A stretch of DNA of 64,000 nucleotides from Pararge aegeria (GCF_905163445.1 NC_053184.1:19716001-19780000); one strand, 5' to 3'; shown: positions 10,801 to 22,264, counted from the stretch's first letter. The notes: generated by a model from the letters alone, not told the origin. Numbers and translations: made by a program.

Positions 10801-11802
10801 CACCATTGGCGTTTTATTCCTTTTGCAAATTGCTCACTCCTAAGGGAACTATACTATGTATGTCTGCCTCGTTTGTCTTCTACTTAACATGTACGATCTA
10901 CCAAGACTTGATTCCCTATCTCGCCGATTTATTTTTATGCATGGTTATTTCCATTGAGTTTTCCCTAACAGAAATGTCGAAAGAACCAACCCTGATTTCG
11001 AAAACAAGCGTAGCTTGTACCTTGTGCCTCGTAGAACGCTTTAGGCCATCATTTCCGACTATCAAAACTTGCCGTTAAAGCCAGATAAAATTTCATATTT
11101 TATATACAAATTAAGCAAGAACCGTTAAAAAATAAAAAATAAAAATAGTTTATTTGGGTAAAACCGTTAAATTATATGAAGGTTTTTTTATGTAACTAAC
11201 TGTCTTTATCGTCTCAGTCTACCGCAGCGATCAAACGTGCATTAAAATTAATATTATAATATAATTGACTATAGAATAATTGAATAGAAGAAAAAGTTTA
11301 GAGCATAAACCCACCACACTGCTCCAGTGTGGATTGGTGGGCTTTGACGATTATTGTCACAAGTGATCTATAACGGGGCTAGGGGAATAGATCACCGGCA
11401 TTTCTATCAATGACACATCTTAAAGCCCACCAGCCCAAAATATGCTGAAGTGGCTTGGCGTGGCTTGATAATGATGACCTACTTGTATAACTTTTAGTTT
11501 TTTATTTGATCGGATTGAGTTAATTGGCAGATTTTAACTATTTACTTTTATATTACGGCCTTAGTACCTCAATGTTTGGCTTATGGCTATTTGGAGCTAG
11601 ACTCAAGCTCAGTTGAACAGTCGAAAAATCGCTAAGAGATTCAAAAGTACTTTACAGCAGCGGCTACATACCTATTTATTGTTTTGAACTTCAATAGCTG
11701 TTTTCTCTCTTATCACTGAACAGTCAATGTCCGTGAGACAGTGGCATCTTAATTGGTATTAAATAAACTCGCAAAACAGTTTCAATTACACGTTTTTGAC
11801 GA

Positions 11803-12244
11803 CCTCTTTGGCGCATCGGTTAGCGCTGTGAATTTAAGTACGTGGTCCCGGGTTGGATTCCCGACAGGGGCAATTTGGGAATTTATTTAGTGAAGAAAAT
11901 GTCCAATACGAGTTATATATACTTAAGGGTAGGCTTTTTATAACTCTTAAAATGCCTATTCTTAGGTGTTTAAAATTCGTACTGGAGGATTTTCTTCATT
12001 TTATATCATCTGCTTACCCTGTGCATACCCTCTATGCACGCCACTGGTGGGAGGCTATGACCGTGGCTAGTCACCACCCTACCGACGAAGACGTGCCGCT
12101 AAGCAATTAAGAATTCCGGTGCGATGTCGTGTAGAAACTTATTAGAGACTACAATACTCCCTAACAGGTTAGCCCGCTAGCATCATCATTTACCACCAGG
12201 TGAGATTGCAGTCAAGGGGTAACCTGTAGTGGAATAAAAAACGC
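11803..12244 (+). mobile_element. C-family SINE split by a palindromic D element
   Basis: The tRNA-like head reads CTTTGGCGCATCGGTTAGCG and GGTCCCGGGTTGGATTCCC (B box) to about 11886. The body resumes at 12047 with TGGGAGGCTATGACCGTGG, runs through ACCCTACCGACGAAGACG and CGGTGCGATGTCGTGTAG, and ends CACCAGGTGAGATTGCAGTC then GTGGAATAAAAAA. A D-family element fills 11887-12046. Confidence 0.8.
11887..12046. mobile_element. D-family palindromic element, nested in a SINE
   Basis: GAAGAAAATGTCCAATACGAG, AAGGGTAGGC-TTTTTATAACTC, then the inverted GTACTGGAGGATTTTCTTC and the end CCTCTATGCACGCCACTGG. There is no coding capacity. It is one of at least six copies in the window. Confidence 0.75.
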
Positions 12245-12338
12245 CATTAAAATGTTTGAAGTATGCATTTTCACTATGGGCTTTTCCTGAAATAAAGAGA
12301 TTATTATTATTCTTATCTTATATCTTTAAATGAGCAAT

Positions 12339-12519
12339 TCTTATATATATAATTGGAATCTCGGAATCGGCTTCAACGATTTTCATGAAATTTAATATAC
12401 AGGGCGTTTCGGGGGCTATAAATCGATCTAGCCAGGATTCATTTTTAGAAAATGTAATTTTATTTGTGTTTTCCGGTAATAACTGATTTGGTGCTGATAA
12501 AGTAGCACGGGTCAGCTAG
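12339..12519 (+). mobile_element. small non-autonomous Helitron
   Basis: It starts TCTTATATATATAATTGGAATC and ends in AGCACGGGTCAGCTAG followed by T. A hairpin (GTGCT...AGCAC) stands about 12 bases before the CTAG end, as expected for Helitrons. The base before TC is T instead of the usual A. No replication-initiator or helicase coding sequence is present. Confidence 0.75.
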
Positions 12520-12904
12520 TTATTAATGAAATAAAGTAACAGATTATTATTAAAATAAATTAGATATAGTAACGAAACTATAACTATAGTTAACACCTAC
12601 TAGAATATGCGTGTAATGAGTAAAGAGACAATTGCTTTCTAGTATAATAATATCGAATAATGTAATAGCTGCTTTGAAAGATGGCATCTTAATATCCAGG
12701 AAGTCTAGAGATCGCATCGACGCAATGTTCTATACATTTTATTATGTAAGCACTCCGCTTAAGAGTATAGTTGGGACACACTAAGTTAGCTTTACTTAAT
12801 GTTTGCGACTGATGAGTTGATTATACTACAATACTCATGTTGCATTTGCGTATCTTACAAAAGACTTTACAATCGAGTTTGTAGGGTTTTTTTTATAGTA
12901 ATTG

Positions 12905-13055
12905 TTGACGCCGTGTGGAGACGGCATTTCAGAATACAGTTGTCACCACCCCTCTTCTTTCCGCGGGTGTCGTACGAGTCGACTAAGGAAATATAACGGA
13001 GAGCGGGCAGCAGCGTTCTCCGTGCTACTACTACCATTACTGCGATTGATAGCCG
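12905..13055 (+). mobile_element. F-family LINE 3' tail fragment
   Basis: It carries CAGAATACAGTTGTCACCACC, TTTCCGCGGGTGTCGTACGAG and GAGCGGGCAGCAGCGTTCTC. It runs directly into a B-family SINE at about 13055. The open frames on both strands here have no protein-family support. Confidence 0.65.
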
Positions 13056-13242
13056 TTTGGCAAAGTGGGCAGGTTCGATTCCCACAACAGGAAAAATGTC
13101 AGTGTGATGAACATGAACGTTTTCAGTGTCTGGGTGTTGATCTGTATATTATAAGTATTTATGTGTATTATATTCATAAAAATATTCATCAGCTATCTGC
13201 TAGATAGCGATGCATGTGTTGTCGTAGTATATTTATTTATTT
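13055..13242 (+). mobile_element. B-family SINE
   Basis: TTTGGCAAAGTGGGCAGG, TTCGATTCCCACAACAGG, TCAGTGTCTGGGTGTTG and TGTTGTCGTAGTATATTTATT. Confidence 0.75.
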
Positions 13243-13324
13243 TTTTTATATATCACCACTCCAAACTAAAATTAATTTTTAAAATTTAATTGCTGCACCT
13301 ACCCGTTCCTTCGTTTCCCCCAAC

Positions 13325-13742
13325 GTCAAAGGTTGTCTGGAAGAGATGGCTTTAGTGATAAGACCGCCTTTGCACGCTCTATTCTCTATTCTCAGTTTCT
13401 TCTGTATATGCGTTTACTTTGTATAAAATGTGTGTGTGTGTTTGTTTGTGTGAAAGCTTTACTTTCACACAAATAAACTAAACTGTCTGTGAGATAATCA
13501 AATTGAAATTACATATACAGTGACGAGAGCAATCAATAAATAAACTAAAAATTTAATCCTAAGAAATAAATCTACTCTTCTTGCCTTTTCTTCTTTCATT
13601 AAAGGTTGTCTGGAGGAGACCATTTAAAGCGATAAGACCGCATTTGCGCATTTTTATTCTTCTTATATTTATGTTTTCAATTTATATTATCTTTTTCCCT
13701 TAATTGTGTGCAATAAAGAATTTATCTATCTATCTATCTATT
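13325..13742 (+). repeat. two L-family tails and a (ATCT)n microsatellite
   Basis: AAAGGTTGTCTGGAAGAGATG with AGTGATAAGACCGCCTTTGC near 13328-13376, and AAAGGTTGTCTGGAGGAGACC with GTGTGCAATAAAGAATTTATC at 13600-13720, ending in four ATCT units. Confidence 0.6.
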
Positions 13743-14189
13743 TGATTAGCATGGGTTTGAAGTCTGAAGTAAAGCGTGATACCATAGATCCATAGAGAAT
13801 TTATTCTATGGTCTAAATACGCGCTACTGCAATCTAAAAAGAGTAATACAAATGCCTCGACACAAAACGCTCACTGATAAATAGATCGGCAATAATGTGG
13901 GAGTCAAACGATTATACTTAATATCTAGCGCAAGAAGTGATCGAGACAATAGCCATGCAAAAACCGCGTCGGCAACTAGGCACGTTTCCTTTCCTTCTTA
14001 AACGGTTACACTTTGTGTACTAGTGTATGAGGTGTATTTCAAACATGGCACATTTATCGTTGATTTTACGTCTGCCGGAATATAAAGTATCGTATGAATG
14101 TACCTTTTTTTTTCAATGTATGTCGAGATTTGACTTTGCTTATCAGTGTTCTCCTTTATTCACCTGTATATTTTGAATTTTGAGTCCGT

Positions 14190-14445
14190 AGGGTGCAACG
14201 TATCTATCTATTTGAAATTTCATCGAGATCGTTTCAGGAGTTTAGCTAAACATAGGCAACAAATACAATACAAAGATTTTTTGTAGGCTTTAACCTATTT
14301 ATTTTGCCGGGATAAAAAGTATCCTTTGTCCTTTACGGGGATGTAGACTATCTGTTTTGAATTCTGTTATGATCGTTTCAGCGGTAAGTTGAACATAGGT
14401 AACAAACAAATAGGCACTTTCGCATTTAAAACCTGTGTGAGCCAA
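14190..14445. repeat. unclassified repeat (CGGGATAAAAAGTATCC)
   Basis: CCGGGATAAAAAGTATCCTT, ATGATCGTTTCAGCGGTAAG and AACATAGGTAACAAACAAA resemble the element at 50095. No coding content. Confidence 0.55.
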
Positions 14446-15254
14446 AGCTGCAATGAGGATATAAACACTATGATATTCATTTTACGGGTTCCACTTTACA
14501 ACCTTTAAAAAAAACAAGTCCAAACAAACCAATGCGTGCCTAAGCTTGTAAATAAATTCAAAAGAAAAAAAATAAATACATCACACGAAAAAATATACTA
14601 TTTTTCAGACTGTTGAATAATGGAATATGTTGTATGTATGTTTGTAACCGACTTCTTTGGACGCTATTTTGACCCACTTTAATTCTAATAAAACATGGAC
14701 CCCTCTAGGCCTTCATGATCGTTCATCCATGGGTCCATGTGCCCATTACCAGCCCTATTATGACGTTACTAAACCATATAATACCTCTTCTCTATTATAA
14801 CGTTTTTGCTATCTACTGAATGCGAGAAACCTTGAAAGTAGTTTTATCATTTTGCCAACTTTTCTATTTAAATAAGTTAACAGTTAATTATCAGCACGGG
14901 ATATCCGCTGAAATTACACACGAAATTTATGTATGTGAAGTTAGTGCATTCATTAGCATTAGGACAAAGTGATCGGTGGCCCAGTTCAGTCATGGTTAGA
15001 ACTTTATCACTAACATATCACAGGAAGGTCCTCCGCCATACTGTATTTAAAACAATTATGCTTTTTAGCCAATGAATAGTATAAAGTACTCTAGTGACAT
15101 TTATAATGAAGAGGCAGTCAATGAAAAACAACTTTGGTGCACCTACCCTCAGTGCAGTGCCGTAGCCCCAAGCTGTCCTAGGAAATATTTTCCTAAAGTA
15201 GTACCCCAAGCACAACGAATTTAACCTCTAAATAACCATGTAGGACTATCACAG

Positions 15255-15470
15255 GCCCTTATGAAGCGTTCATATATATATTTTTACATAATTGTAAGGG
15301 GACGGTGATAACTTCATTAGCCAACTTAAACCTAAAGCTTCCTAACGCGCTTTATAAGCCGCGCCGTTGTGGGTTCTTCTTCTTAGAAGAACCCACAACA
15401 AACTTAGCCGGGTATTTTTTTTGTTATCACCATCTTACGCTATGAAGTTAGAGCAATTTGTTGTCGTTTA
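15255..15470. repeat. G-family repeat, opposite orientation
   Basis: It carries GAAGCGTTCA, GGTGATAACTTCATTAG, CCAACTTAAACCTAAAGCT and AACCCACAACAAACTTAGCC, then TTGTTATCACCATCTTAC. It has a local palindrome GGGTTCTTCTTCTTAGAAGAACCC. It is diverged from the other copies. Confidence 0.7.
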
Positions 15471-15489
15471 AGTATATGAAAGGTTTGAA

Positions 15490-15682
15490 CACCTCTAACT
15501 TTTTAAGTTATGTGCGTTTTTTGAGTAATTAAAATATAACTTGCAGGTTTGAGAATTCTCGACAATGTTCTCAAAGGTGTGTGGAGTCCACCAATGCGCA
15601 CCGGGCCAGCGTGGTGGACTACGGCCTTAATCCCTTCTCATTGTGGGAGGAGACCCGTTCCCTGTAGGGGGCCGATTATGAG
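15490..15682 (+). mobile_element. A-family SINE with internal deletion
   Basis: ACCTCTAACTTTTTAAGTT, AATTAAAATATAACTTGC, CTCAAAGGTGTGTGGAGTCC, GGCCAGCGTGGTGGACTACGG and GGGAGGAGACCCGTTCC. Confidence 0.75.
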
Positions 15683-16418
15683 TGCCTTGTGTTTTATTAG
15701 AAAAAGATCAATAAAATTTAAAAATAACAAAACCATATTCCTCTTAATGGCGTGTTCTTAATACATGTACTCAAGCACTACCAACCAAAAATTTTCACAT
15801 AAATCTCATGCAAGATTTTATCAATTTGTGCCAAATTGCTTCTTAACGCCTTACCCTCAAAAACAACGTCTTTGACCACGTTTATTAATAAGGGGGTCAT
15901 TGGATCTGGCTCATTAATAAACGTGGCGTAACGTCAGAATCATTAAGCGTTGTTTTTAACACTTCACCTTGCAGAATATTTTTTATTTTTTTCAACACAT
16001 TTGTTTTATTGTATTGTTAAAACAAACTTTACACTAAAAACTAAAGCAAAGATTGTTTACAGTTTAAAGCTAATAAGAAAAACTAAAATATAACTATTTG
16101 CACGCTTTTCAGTGCAGATAACTGCGAAGAAAGAGTCTGATATTTAAACAAGGATGCTATGTTTTGCATAAACAAAGCAACATTGTATAATAGAACAATT
16201 TGTCAGAATTGATATGGCACGAAAAAAACGCACAGTTTCTACAACATGTTCCTAATCAAATATAAACTACACTGTTACAAAGAACGTATCTCGTACAAAA
16301 TAAACTTAACCCGCCATATAAGCGTGGAACTTGGAAGGTCCCGGGTGCGAAGATGCGTTGCCAGGCCATGATGCTGAGTCGAAAGTAGGAGTTACTATAT
16401 ACAATTTTCCCTAACGGC

Positions 16419-16780
16419 GAAGCGGTGATAGCGCAGTTCGGGGGCCGAGTTAGAATCCCAGCACGCACCTCTTACTTTTAAAAGTTATATGCGTTTTATG
16501 TAATTAAAAATTTTACTTGCTTTGACGGCGAAGGAAAACATGGTGAGGAAACCTGCATGCCTGATAGTTCTAAATAATATTCTCAAAGATATGCGGAGTC
16601 CACTAATTCGCAATGAGCCAGCGTGGTGGACTAAGGCCCTTATCATCGTGAGAGGAGACCCGTGCCCTGTAGCGGGTCGGTAATGGGTCGATATGATGAT
16701 GATGATGGTTCCCCAAACAGGTTAGCCCGTTAGAATATTAGCATCATTGCTTTTCACTAGGTGACATTGCAGACAACAAA
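16419..16780 (+). mobile_element. A-family SINE followed by a C-family SINE tail
   Basis: The A copy runs from AGCGGTGATAGCGCAGTTCG to GGGTCGATATGATGATGATG at 16708. It is followed at once by CCCCAAACAGGTTAGCCCG and CTAGGTGACATTGCAGAC, the end of a C-family SINE, to about 16780. Confidence 0.75.
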
Positions 16781-17057
16781 AGTTGTTAGTTTTAATCCTA
16801 CAATCTGGACTTATAATCCCACTTCTGATTTTAAATTTATTAATGCTTGCATGTACTCTAAGTATCCACCCAATGATTTATAGATATAACATATGCGTTA
16901 TTAACAACAATGGCGCGCATTGCCTCCATATCTTCCGCACTCCACACAAAGAGAGATGTTCTCAGCGAAATTACAATTGATTATATTCGTCGCGTGACGT
17001 CGCGTCGTGCACACTTGTTCCTGTATTGTCGTACAAACATGGACTGCCTAACCAAAC

Positions 17058-17235
17058 TGCCTCGTTGGTCTAGTGGTAAGCAGTTTGACTACGGATTATC
17101 GAGTCTTGGGTTCAATGTCCGCGTCGATAACTGTTAGGTATTGGTGGTTTCTGTTAAAAATCTCATTACTACTCGGAATTAGGAATTTGGTGGTGTTTAG
17201 TAGAGCACGTTAAGCTGTCGGTCTCGGTTATTATA
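17058..17235 (+). mobile_element. tRNA-headed SINE with GCCTCGTTGGTCTAGTGG start
   Basis: The head GCCTCGTTGGTCTAGTGGTA and GTCTTGGGTTCAATGTCC is tRNA-derived. It is followed by GATAACTGTTAGG, TTCTGTTAAAAATCTC and GAGCACGTTAAGCTGTCGGTC. It matches a widespread lepidopteran SINE that I know by eye. It is not a functional tRNA, since the body continues past the acceptor stem. Confidence 0.75.
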
Positions 17236-17269
17236 ATTATTTTGTATTATAATTTCATGTGACAATAAC

Positions 17270-17420
17270 ATTTCAAGAGATTGCTTTTGCAATAAGACCG
17301 CCTTTGCACACAACTGTATTGAACTTTTTTTCTTTTTTTTTAAATTGTTTTTAATTTTATTTATTTTTTCTTTTCTTGTGTGTTTCTTTTATTGTTTCTA
17401 AGTTTGTGCAATAAAGTATT
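17270..17420 (+). repeat. L-family 3'-tail repeat
   Basis: AGAGATTGCTTTTGCAATAAG, ACCGCCTTTGCACACAAC and GTTTGTGCAATAAAGTATTC. Confidence 0.6.
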
Positions 17421-17687
17421 CTAAATAATATAAAAAAAAATCATCCTTTTTGTTTAATTTAAGCAATAAAATAGCTTATGTATAACTTACCTCCTAAGTT
17501 AGTTAGGTATTTTCCTTACCAGTTAAAGCAAGTTATATTTAATTGCTTAAACCAAAAACGCTCATATTAACTCCGAAAAGTTAGAGGCGCGTGTCGGGGA
17601 CCGAACTCCTACTATCACCGTATTCTGATTTTACCCGGGCCCTGTAGTGAATCTTGAATATGTTGTTGATGATAATTAAGAATAAAC

Positions 17688-17990
17688 CGGTGATAGCCTA
17701 GTGAGTAAGGCTTCAGTTTCCCTTTCTGGGAGACAGAGTTCGATTTCCGACAAACGGACATACGAATAACTTTTCGAAGTTACTCGTATGTCCGTTTTAA
17801 GCAATTTAACATAACTTGCCGCATAGGTGAAGGAAAACATCGTAAGGAAACCTGAATGACTGAGAGTTCTCCATAATGTCAAAGGCATGTTAAGTCTACT
17901 GGCACTTCGCCAGCGTCGTGGACTACGCCTAATACCTTCTGGAGAGCCGTGCCTTGTAGTTGAATGGTAGTAGATTAATAATGATGATAA
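17688..17990 (+). mobile_element. A-family SINE with a near-perfect internal hairpin
   Basis: CCGGTGATAGCCTAGTGAG at the head and GGTAGTAGATTAATAATGATG at the tail. At 17752-17797 the usual weak hairpin of this SINE has become AAACGGACATACGA(A/G)TAACTT paired over 21 bases with one mismatch and a TTCG loop. Confidence 0.75.
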
Positions 17991-18029
17991 TAAATTCAAA
18001 ACCCTACAACAGACAAAACGATTCTACCG

Positions 18030-18394
18030 TGCAACTTCGTTTCTACCAAACGCCTTTGTATAATGCGTACTGAGATTGCTGTAGGATTGTTTTCACCAAA
18101 ATATTCTTTTCTCGGCTCATTTGACCCTTTTTAAGACTTTTGTTTTGCCAAACGAACGATATTTAGATCATCTCTACGAGAAAAAATTCTCTGCTTAAGT
18201 ACAGAAGATTTGAAGTAGTGTGGCAAAATTCTTCTAAGCGTATTATACGGCAAATTCTTCTTGCGAATTTTTATTATTACTTCCCTTGTAGATTTATCAC
18301 AACTTTTATTTTTCCCCAAGTAGTTTTGCCGGGAAATGGTAATAAAATAACACCCCTTAAGTGTATTTAATAAATTAATATAAAAAACACACAA
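18030..18394 (-). pseudogene. Tc1-like transposase fragment, DNA-binding part
   Basis: Read on the minus strand, PHYFKSSVLKQRIFSRRDD, LNIVRLAKQKS, a stop at 18131, then SNEPRKEYFGENNPTAISVR and IIQRRLVETKLHGR follow one another. The pattern 'RxDxxIVRLAxxxx ... ISVxTIxRRLxExxLHGR' is the DNA-binding region of Tc1-like transposases. It is broken by the stop and no catalytic part follows, so it is a relic. The family call is from pattern recognition. Confidence 0.6.
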
Positions 18395-18894
18395 ATATAA
18401 TTATGCATATCATAGGTACTACCGCCAAATTACCATAAAATCATTAACCATCTCTCATGCATACTAAATGTTGTCGGATATGATAATTTATCGATCGGAT
18501 CTTTCCCTTTTTCTTTATTCATAAGTCGTGACCTTCGTTGGAACTGCCTTTGTTGATAAATAATAACTGATAAATTATTTACTGATTGTATTGTAATAGG
18601 TACTCACAGTCAGCGTCTTTTAACAATAATTATGATTAAATTACAACAAAAAATACACTTAAAATATCAATTACTTGTAAAATAATCCCAATTACTACTT
18701 TAGTAAAAGTTTCTTTAAAATTATTACAAAATTATTTGCTAACATTATTTAACTGAATCAGTTTAAGAATAGACTGGATAAACATCAAAAAGACAAAGAG
18801 CGCGAGAAATGATATAGACGCATCAGCGAAAGCTGCTTAGTCTATTATATAATAATAATAACAATGCAACTTTCCAACTTATTAGAAATAATCT

Positions 18895-19107
18895 TCTTTC
18901 ATCCATAATGTTCTCAAAGGCATGTTACCACCCTACCGACAAAGACATGCCGCTAAACGTTTTAGTGTTCCGGTACGATGTCGCGTAGAAACCTATTAGG
19001 GTATAAGTGTGACTGCCATGCTCCCTAACAGGTTAAGCCGCTACAATCTTAGGTTTCATCAGGCGAGATTGCAGTCAAGGGCTAACTTATAGTGGACAAA
19101 AAAATAA
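18895..19107 (+). mobile_element. A/C chimeric SINE: A fragment joined to a C copy
   Basis: CATAATGTTCTCAAAGGCATG (A family) ends at 18925 and is joined to TTACCACCCTACCGACAAAG (C family), which runs to GATTGCAGTCAAGGGC and an A-rich end. Confidence 0.65.
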
Positions 19108-19414
19108 TCTTGTGCCAGATATTATGTTATTAGAATGATGTTCACGACATTGTGTCGGTGGGTATTTTGATTTAAACAGGTACAGGTGCATTTTTTTATA
19201 CTTCAGTCTTGTATTGAGACTTTCTTCAAACCTAAAAAAGCTTCTGTTATGCCCAATACGGTCGCAATACAATTCAATCAAACAAGAGAAGTGAATCTGG
19301 GTTAGTGATTGTTACACGTGCTGTGTTCAGCCTAATGCACCAGTTACGCAGTCTGTTAGGCCTAATACATTCGTTGCTCAATACGCACGCGTGATCTATG
19401 GCGATTATTAAATA

Positions 19415-19500
19415 ACTAGCTATGGCCTGCGGTTTCACCCGCATAAGCTACAGGAGGTGGAGTACTGTGACATAGTCTACAATCTTTTTAAATAAATCAG
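19415..19500 (-). mobile_element. possible Helitron 3' end fragment
   Basis: On the minus strand the sequence ends ...CCGCAGGCCATAGCTAG followed by T, resembling the 3' ends of Lep-type Helitrons. The 5' limit is not visible. Confidence 0.4.
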
Positions 19501-19748
19501 ATTCAGATCAGATAGTTAAGTTAGTAGTAGAACTAGCAGTAGGTACTGCTAGTTCCAAATATACAAACATACGAACAAACAGTTCAGCTAATAAAGATAG
19601 CGATGCATCTTCTTCCTTCAACATATTGCAACAGACTACTAAGTGCGTGCGTGCGTGAATAAAATATATATTCTTGCTTTTTTGACTGCGATTAATAATC
19701 GAGGGATGTGTAGTTTGTCCTTAAAATATCTTTAATGTACAGATTTGA

Positions 19749-20038
19749 AGCGGTGATAGCTCAGTGGAGCTCGACTTACCTTTCGGGGAGCCGAGTTCGA
19801 ATCGTAGCACACACCTCTAACTTTTCTTAGTTTCGTGCGTTTTAAGTAATTAAATATCACTTGCTTCAACGGTGAAGCAAACATCGTGAGGAAGCCTGCA
19901 TGCTTGAGAGTTCTCCATAACGTTCTTAAAGGGAGTCCACCAATCCGCACTGGGCCAGCGTGGTGGACCACGGCCTTAACCCCTCCTCATTGTGGGAGGA
20001 GACCCGTGCCCTGTAGTGGACCGGTCATGGGTTGATTT
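19749..20038 (+). mobile_element. A-family SINE
   Basis: GCGGTGATAGCTCAGTGGAG, GAGCCGAGTTCGAATCG (B box), AACGGTGAAGCAAACATCG, GCCAGCGTGGTGGACCACGG and CCGGTCATGGGTTGAT. Nearly full length. Confidence 0.8.
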
Positions 20039-20149
20039 AATGTACAGAATTGGACCTGTTACAGTTTTATTTTAAGTACATATACCGAAGGCATGGATGC
20101 TAAGTCTGTTACAGCTGTATTTTGTTATGCTTTATTATGGACCACTTCT

Positions 20150-20315
20150 GGTATCTTGGTGAGCTCTGTGGTCTTATAATTCTAATACTAGAGCTTTTGT
20201 GACACTACTATTCTGGAGAAGTACTGCTGCCATGCTTATTCTGCCGCCAAGCAGCATTGTTTCAATGCTGTGTTAAGGTCAAAAGTGCGTAGTTGCCGGT
20301 GTAATAACAGGCAAT
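20150..20315. repeat. M-family repeat
   Basis: AGAAGTACTGCTGCCATGC, CCAAGCAGCATTGTTTCAATG and AATAACAGGCAA match 10440-10560. Confidence 0.55.
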
Positions 20316-20636
20316 TTTATTACTAAAAAAAATTAAGTCATGTGAGGTAATATAGCCAGGGCTAATTACAGCTGTTATGATATGCTATATTTTTGATGAT
20401 TGAGTAATTTATAATTCCAGAAACTTGTGTCTTGTGGTCGTTTCTCAGTACTAATACGCAGGCATACCCATAATTAACGCAGGTCGTATCCTACACCAGC
20501 GCACGCCCCATCGACCATGGTACTATAGTCATACCGTCTGGTCTCTAGCCGTCATCCATGAATAAACCGGGAGGTTCCAATTGTGCAGGAATAGGTGCAG
20601 AAGCCAAAGCGCGACGGACTATATCATTATAAATAA

Positions 20637-20886
20637 ACAATAAATAAATATACTACGACAATACACACATCGCCATCTAGTCCCAAAGTAAGCGTAGCTT
20701 GTTTTATGGGTACTAAGATAACTGATGAATAATTTTTATGAATAATTTACATAAATGCTTATAATATACAGATAAACACTGACTGACTGACACTGAAATC
20801 ATCAAATATTGTCCAGTTGTGGGAATGGAACCCACGGCATTGGACTCAGAAAGCAGGGTCGCTGCTCACTGCGCCAATCGGGCGTC
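20637..20886 (-). mobile_element. B-family SINE
   Basis: AAATATACTACGACAATACAC, TAGTCCCAAAGTAAGCGTAG, TGTGGGAATGGAACCCACGG and CTGCGCCAATCGGGCGTC; tail to head. Confidence 0.8.
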
Positions 20887-20942
20887 ATCGATAGCACCGT
20901 GAAGATATAAACGGCCAGCACTTCGATTACAACTACCCATGG

Positions 20943-21392
20943 TCAGTGGCGTGCATACAGGGTATGCAAATAAATAAATAAATAAATAAATATACTACGA
21001 CAATACACACACCGCCACCTAGCCCCAAAGTAAGCGTAGCTTGTGTTATGGGTACTAAGATGACTGATGAATATTTTTATGAATTATATATACATAAATA
21101 CTTAGAAAATACATACAAACACCCAGACACTGAAAAACACTTAATGCTCATCACACAAACATTTTCCAGTTGTGGGAATCGAACCCACGGCCTTGGACTC
21201 AGAAAGCAGGGTCGCTGCCCACTGCGCCAGTCGGCCGTCGAACGAGTACGAGTACGAGTTATAAAAACTCATTGGTAGGCTTTTTATAACTCTTACAATG
21301 TCTATCCTTAAGGTTTACTTAACTCGTACTGGAGATTATCTTCATTTTATATCATCTCTGCATACCATCTATGCACGCTACCCATGGTGACC
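20943..21392. mobile_element. D-family palindromic element interrupted by a SINE
   Basis: The left terminus AGTGGCGTGCATACAGGGTA stands at 20944-20967. An antisense B-family SINE fills 20969-21240. The element resumes at AGTACGAGTTATAAAAACTC and ends CATACCATCTATGCACGCTA. Confidence 0.7.
20969..21240 (-). mobile_element. B-family SINE inserted in a D element
   Basis: A (TAAA)n tail, ACTACGACAATACACACACCG, GGGAATCGAACCCACGGCC and GCCAGTCGGCCGTCG. It lies within the palindromic D element 20943-21392, so it is younger than that copy. Confidence 0.8.
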
Positions 21393-22038
21393 CAATTGAT
21401 CCACACGAATGCCACAAGGGCGGTAATGAGGCTTGCAAGGAAGGATTAGGAATATCTCTCTTATGTAATATAAAGTGTATAAAGCAATTTGTGTTGATAT
21501 TTATTTAAAAAGCAACTGAACGTTGTCAGTTCGGTTTCATAAAGTACAAGACGTTTAGTAATTTCAATAATAAATACTAATTAAGTAACCTCTGTTAAAC
21601 TATCTCGAAATTTCAATCTAAATGCCGTCGAGATTGGTTGTTATTTATCTTTGGCTGTTTATACAATTAGTTTGTGAAATAAACTTAACTTTTTTTGCTC
21701 TTAGCGTATTATTTCAAAATTAGTAAAGGCTATAAAATTCGCTCCGGTGTACTAATATTAGAAATCTTAGTACCTAGTTAAATTTAATGCTAAGTAGAAA
21801 CCGCTTGTTATTGCTCTTTGAGAAGCCATTAAAGAAATATACCATTAAAGTATGATTATTCAATCAAATTTCCACCGAATCCACCGTCAGTCATATCTCT
21901 CAGATCCCGCTGACGTTAGTTTATAGAGCTGTAGCTGTATGTAGATAATGTACCTACGTGAAAATCCACATTGCATGATGGAAGGATTACTGTCCAATGG
22001 CTAGTAAAGGCCTTTTCTCTTATTGGACAGAGGGTCAG

Positions 22039-22252
22039 AGCGGAGCAGTGGCGTGCACAGAGGGTATGCACTGAGTATGCAGATTATATAAAATGAAGAA
22101 ATCTACAGTACGAGTTCTAAAACTTAAGGATAGCCTTTGTAAGAGTTATAATAAACTCTTACAAAGGCTATCGTTAAGTTGATTAGACTTTAACTTTGTG
22201 GACTGGAGACTTTTTCGGTCCGCTTAGTGCATGCCGTGTATGTACGCCACAG
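22039..22252. mobile_element. D-family palindromic element with a perfect 19-bp core hairpin
   Basis: The left end is AGTGGCGTGCACAGAGGGTA and the right end CATGCCGTGTATGTACGCCAC. At the centre GATAGCCTTTGTAAGAGTT (22129-22147) is exactly complementary to 22154-22172 across six bases. The D family is thus a foldback or MITE-like element with inverted ends. Confidence 0.8.
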
Positions 22253-22264
22253 GATAGCAGGATA

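Noticed and set aside
10386..11078. Two frames of about 100 codons (one on each strand)
   Set aside because: They overlap M-family repeat segments found elsewhere; no domain or start context supports them.
12799..13207. Overlapping frames on both strands at 12.8-13.2 kb as genes
   Set aside because: The region is an F-family LINE tail joined to a B-family SINE; frames have no protein-family match.
17058..17135. tRNA-like sequence (GCCTCGTTGGTCTAGTGGTA ... GGGTTCAATGTCC) as a tRNA gene
   Set aside because: It continues into a known type of SINE body, the stems do not pair as a cloverleaf, and the same heads recur at many other SINE copies.
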